Notes under the pieces: model-generated
Database searches by the model: none
Told to the model about the DNA's origin: nothing
The model's input: only the letters and a program-made list of their open reading frames with translations
Position numbers and translations under genes: made by a program
Assembly (NCBI GenBank): GCA_007133145.1
Contig: SLNF01000305.1
Coordinates: 1 to 5,942 of the forward strand
Source of the DNA: Nitriliruptorales bacterium
GTDB lineage: Bacteria > Actinomycetota > Nitriliruptoria > Euzebyales > Egibacteraceae
DNA: 5,942 nt
Reading direction: 5' to 3'
Shown: one piece after another, positions 4,974 to 5,942 of the stretch
Numbering within the stretch: position 1 is the first letter of the stretch
Layout of the letters: each line of letters opens with the position of its first letter

Positions 4974-5942
4974 CTATGACTCCGGAACGGGGATGGTCGT
5001 GCACGTGCAACCGACGTGCACCGGGGGGACATCGTGGCCTGACGGGAAAGGCTCGGTCACCGCGACCTCTCCACTGTGGTCGTTCTGTCGACAACGTCCC
5101 TCGGGGCAACGGGGTTCCCGCCCAAGCAGCCAGCGGCGGTGGGTGACTCCGCCAGCCTGCCAGGTGTCGAGCAGGCCGAGCTCGTAGGCCCGGATGAGGT
5201 GGGTCGCCGACAGCTCGTCGGCGACAGTGCCTTTGAGTTCTGAGAACACCGCCCCGACGCGATCGTTGAGCGCGGGCAGGGGCTCCTCGGTGCTCAGCCC
5301 CATGCGCAACGTCGCAACGAGCGGGTCGCGCACGCGTTGGCCGCAGTCGGCGACGAAGCCGACGGCCAGGTTGCGCTCGACCTCGGGGCTGGGCAGCCGG
5401 CGTTCGGCGAGCACCCCGGCGGCGCTGACGCCCCCGAGGTAGGCGTCGTCGAGGTAGAGCCCGACGAGCTCACCGAGCTGGGCGAGCTCGCCGTCAGACA
5501 GGGTGAGCTCCTCGATCGTCGTGCGTGCGCTCGCGCGCCGCAGGCGGTCGAGCACGAGGTTCTGCACGTCGGACAGCCCGCGCTTGAGGCGCCGCACCAT
5601 CTTGGGGTGCAGGGGCTCGAGGGCACCGGCCCGCAGCGAGGTCGGCGTCGCCTGCTCGGCGACCGGCTCCTCCGCTGCATCCTCCTCCACGGGGGCAGGC
5701 TCCTCCGCAGGGGCAGCCTTCTCCGCAGGGGCAGCCTTCTCCGCAGGGGCAGCCTTCTCCGCCGGGGCAGGCTCCTCGACGGTGGCAGGCTCCTCCCCCA
5801 CCGCCGCCTCCTCCGCAGGGGCAGCCTCCTCCGCCACCACCGGCTCCTCCGCAGGGGCAGCCTCCTCCGCAGGGGCAGGCTCCTCCGCCACCACCGGCTC
5901 CTCCGCGGGGGCAGCCTCCTCCGCGGGGGCAGCCTCCTCCGC
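4974..5942 (-). CDS. Pro/Ala/Glu-repeat protein with a C-terminal phage MuF/SPP1 gp7-like Cys/His module (N-terminus cut by right edge)
   Basis: The frame is open from the right edge to the TAG at 4976-4974, giving at least 322 residues; the true start is outside the window. Numbering from the edge, residues 1 to about 95 are a low-complexity Ala/Pro/Glu repeat (units like PAEEAA and PAEKAA). Residues about 110-245 are mostly helical and without a family I recognise. The C-terminus reads WQAGGVTHRRWLLG, then CPEGRC (C279, C284), EPFPSGHDVPPVHVGCTCT (H303, H309, C312, C314). The order W..., C-x4-C, Gly, FP-x-GH, PP-x-H-x2-C-x-C matches the end of phage head-morphogenesis proteins (TIGR01641/MuF C-terminal type), where these residues probably bind a metal. 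No other phage gene is present and the gene is coupled to UPF0182, so it is more likely a domesticated domain than a prophage part. No signal peptide or membrane helix is visible in this portion. Function is unknown. Confidence 0.85.
   Translation of the reverse strand, partial: AEEAAPAEEAAPAEEPVVAEEPAPAEEAAPAEEPVVAEEAAPAEEAAVGEEPATVEEPAPAEKAAPAEKAAPAEKAAPAEEPAPVEEDAAEEPVAEQATPTSLRAGALEPLHPKMVRRLKRGLSDVQNLVLDRLRRASARTTIEELTLSDGELAQLGELVGLYLDDAYLGGVSAAGVLAERRLPSPEVERNLAVGFVADCGQRVRDPLVATLRMGLSTEEPLPALNDRVGAVFSELKGTVADELSATHLIRAYELGLLDTWQAGGVTHRRWLLGREPRCPEGRCRQNDHSGEVAVTEPFPSGHDVPPVHVGCTCTTIPVPES
4980..4983 (-). promoter_or_regulatory. GGAG ribosome binding site of UPF0182, inside the upstream gene
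   Basis: GGAG on the minus strand lies 9 nt before the UPF0182 ATG and within the last codons of the preceding gene, whose stop is at 4976-4974. Ribosomes ending the first gene would be positioned to restart on the second. Confidence 0.55.
5660..5942 (-). repeat. Ala/Pro/Glu codon repeat tract, with three exact 18-nt units at 5707-5760
   Basis: The plus-strand unit GCAGGGGCAGCCTTCTCC is repeated three times without change (5707-5724, 5725-5742, 5743-5760), encoding a hexapeptide with PAEKAA periodicity. On both sides the tract continues as degenerate units encoding PAEE, VAEE or PVEE, reaching the window edge. The unit length is a multiple of three, so copy-number change would keep the frame. 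The exact copies suggest recent expansion by slippage or recombination. Confidence 0.9.

Noticed and set aside
1812..4979. A 1055-codon open frame on the plus strand, antisense to almost the whole UPF0182 gene
   Set aside because: Its translation is Leu/Val/Glu/Arg/Asp-rich without domains, as expected from the opposite strand of a high-GC gene with few T/A third positions. It also starts inside the tRNA. The minus-strand frame has clear family motifs.
5690..5942. A CRISPR array or intergenic tandem repeat
   Set aside because: Units are 18 nt with no spacers, and the whole tract is an open minus-strand frame encoding Ala/Pro/Glu repeats.
4974..5942. A prophage at the right edge
   Set aside because: Only one phage-like domain is visible, it is fused to a low-complexity tail, it is coupled to a housekeeping-type UPF0182 gene, and codon use matches its neighbour.

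Overview
The window is very GC-rich, with strong G/C bias at third codon positions, a gap-type SOS box of the kind used by actinobacteria and other Gram-positives, a probably leaderless gene and a full-length UPF0182 membrane protein. This points to a high-GC actinobacterial lineage; the species cannot be named from the sequence. Both edges cut minus-strand genes.

Layout, left to right. Positions 1-283 hold the N-terminus of an unrecognised minus-strand gene with an in-frame 19-codon duplication. Its promoter (TTGACA-N17-CATACT, 290-318) is overlapped by a near-consensus SOS box (274-289) that contains the apparent ATG. Positions about 410-740 carry a broken minus-strand remnant that reads like the core of an alkylmercury lyase (MerB-type) protein. 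After a stretch with no convincing gene (741-1014) comes the only plus-strand gene, a stand-alone class I glutamine amidotransferase (1015-1698) with a complete Cys-His-Glu triad. A hairpin at 1746-1766 separates it from the convergent initiator tRNA gene (1775-1848), which has its own promoter.

From 1935 to the right edge is a two-gene minus-strand unit. The upstream gene (4974 to beyond 5942) encodes a long Pro/Ala/Glu repeat region, a helical middle and a C-terminal Cys/His module resembling the end of phage MuF/SPP1 gp7 head-morphogenesis proteins. Its stop lies 3 nt before the ATG of a 1011-residue UPF0182 membrane protein, so the two are almost certainly co-transcribed and translationally coupled. 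The pairing of a phage-head-type zinc-knuckle protein with UPF0182, a family of unknown function, is the most unusual gene-level observation. The promoter/SOS-box/leaderless-start arrangement at the left edge is the clearest unexplained regulatory one.
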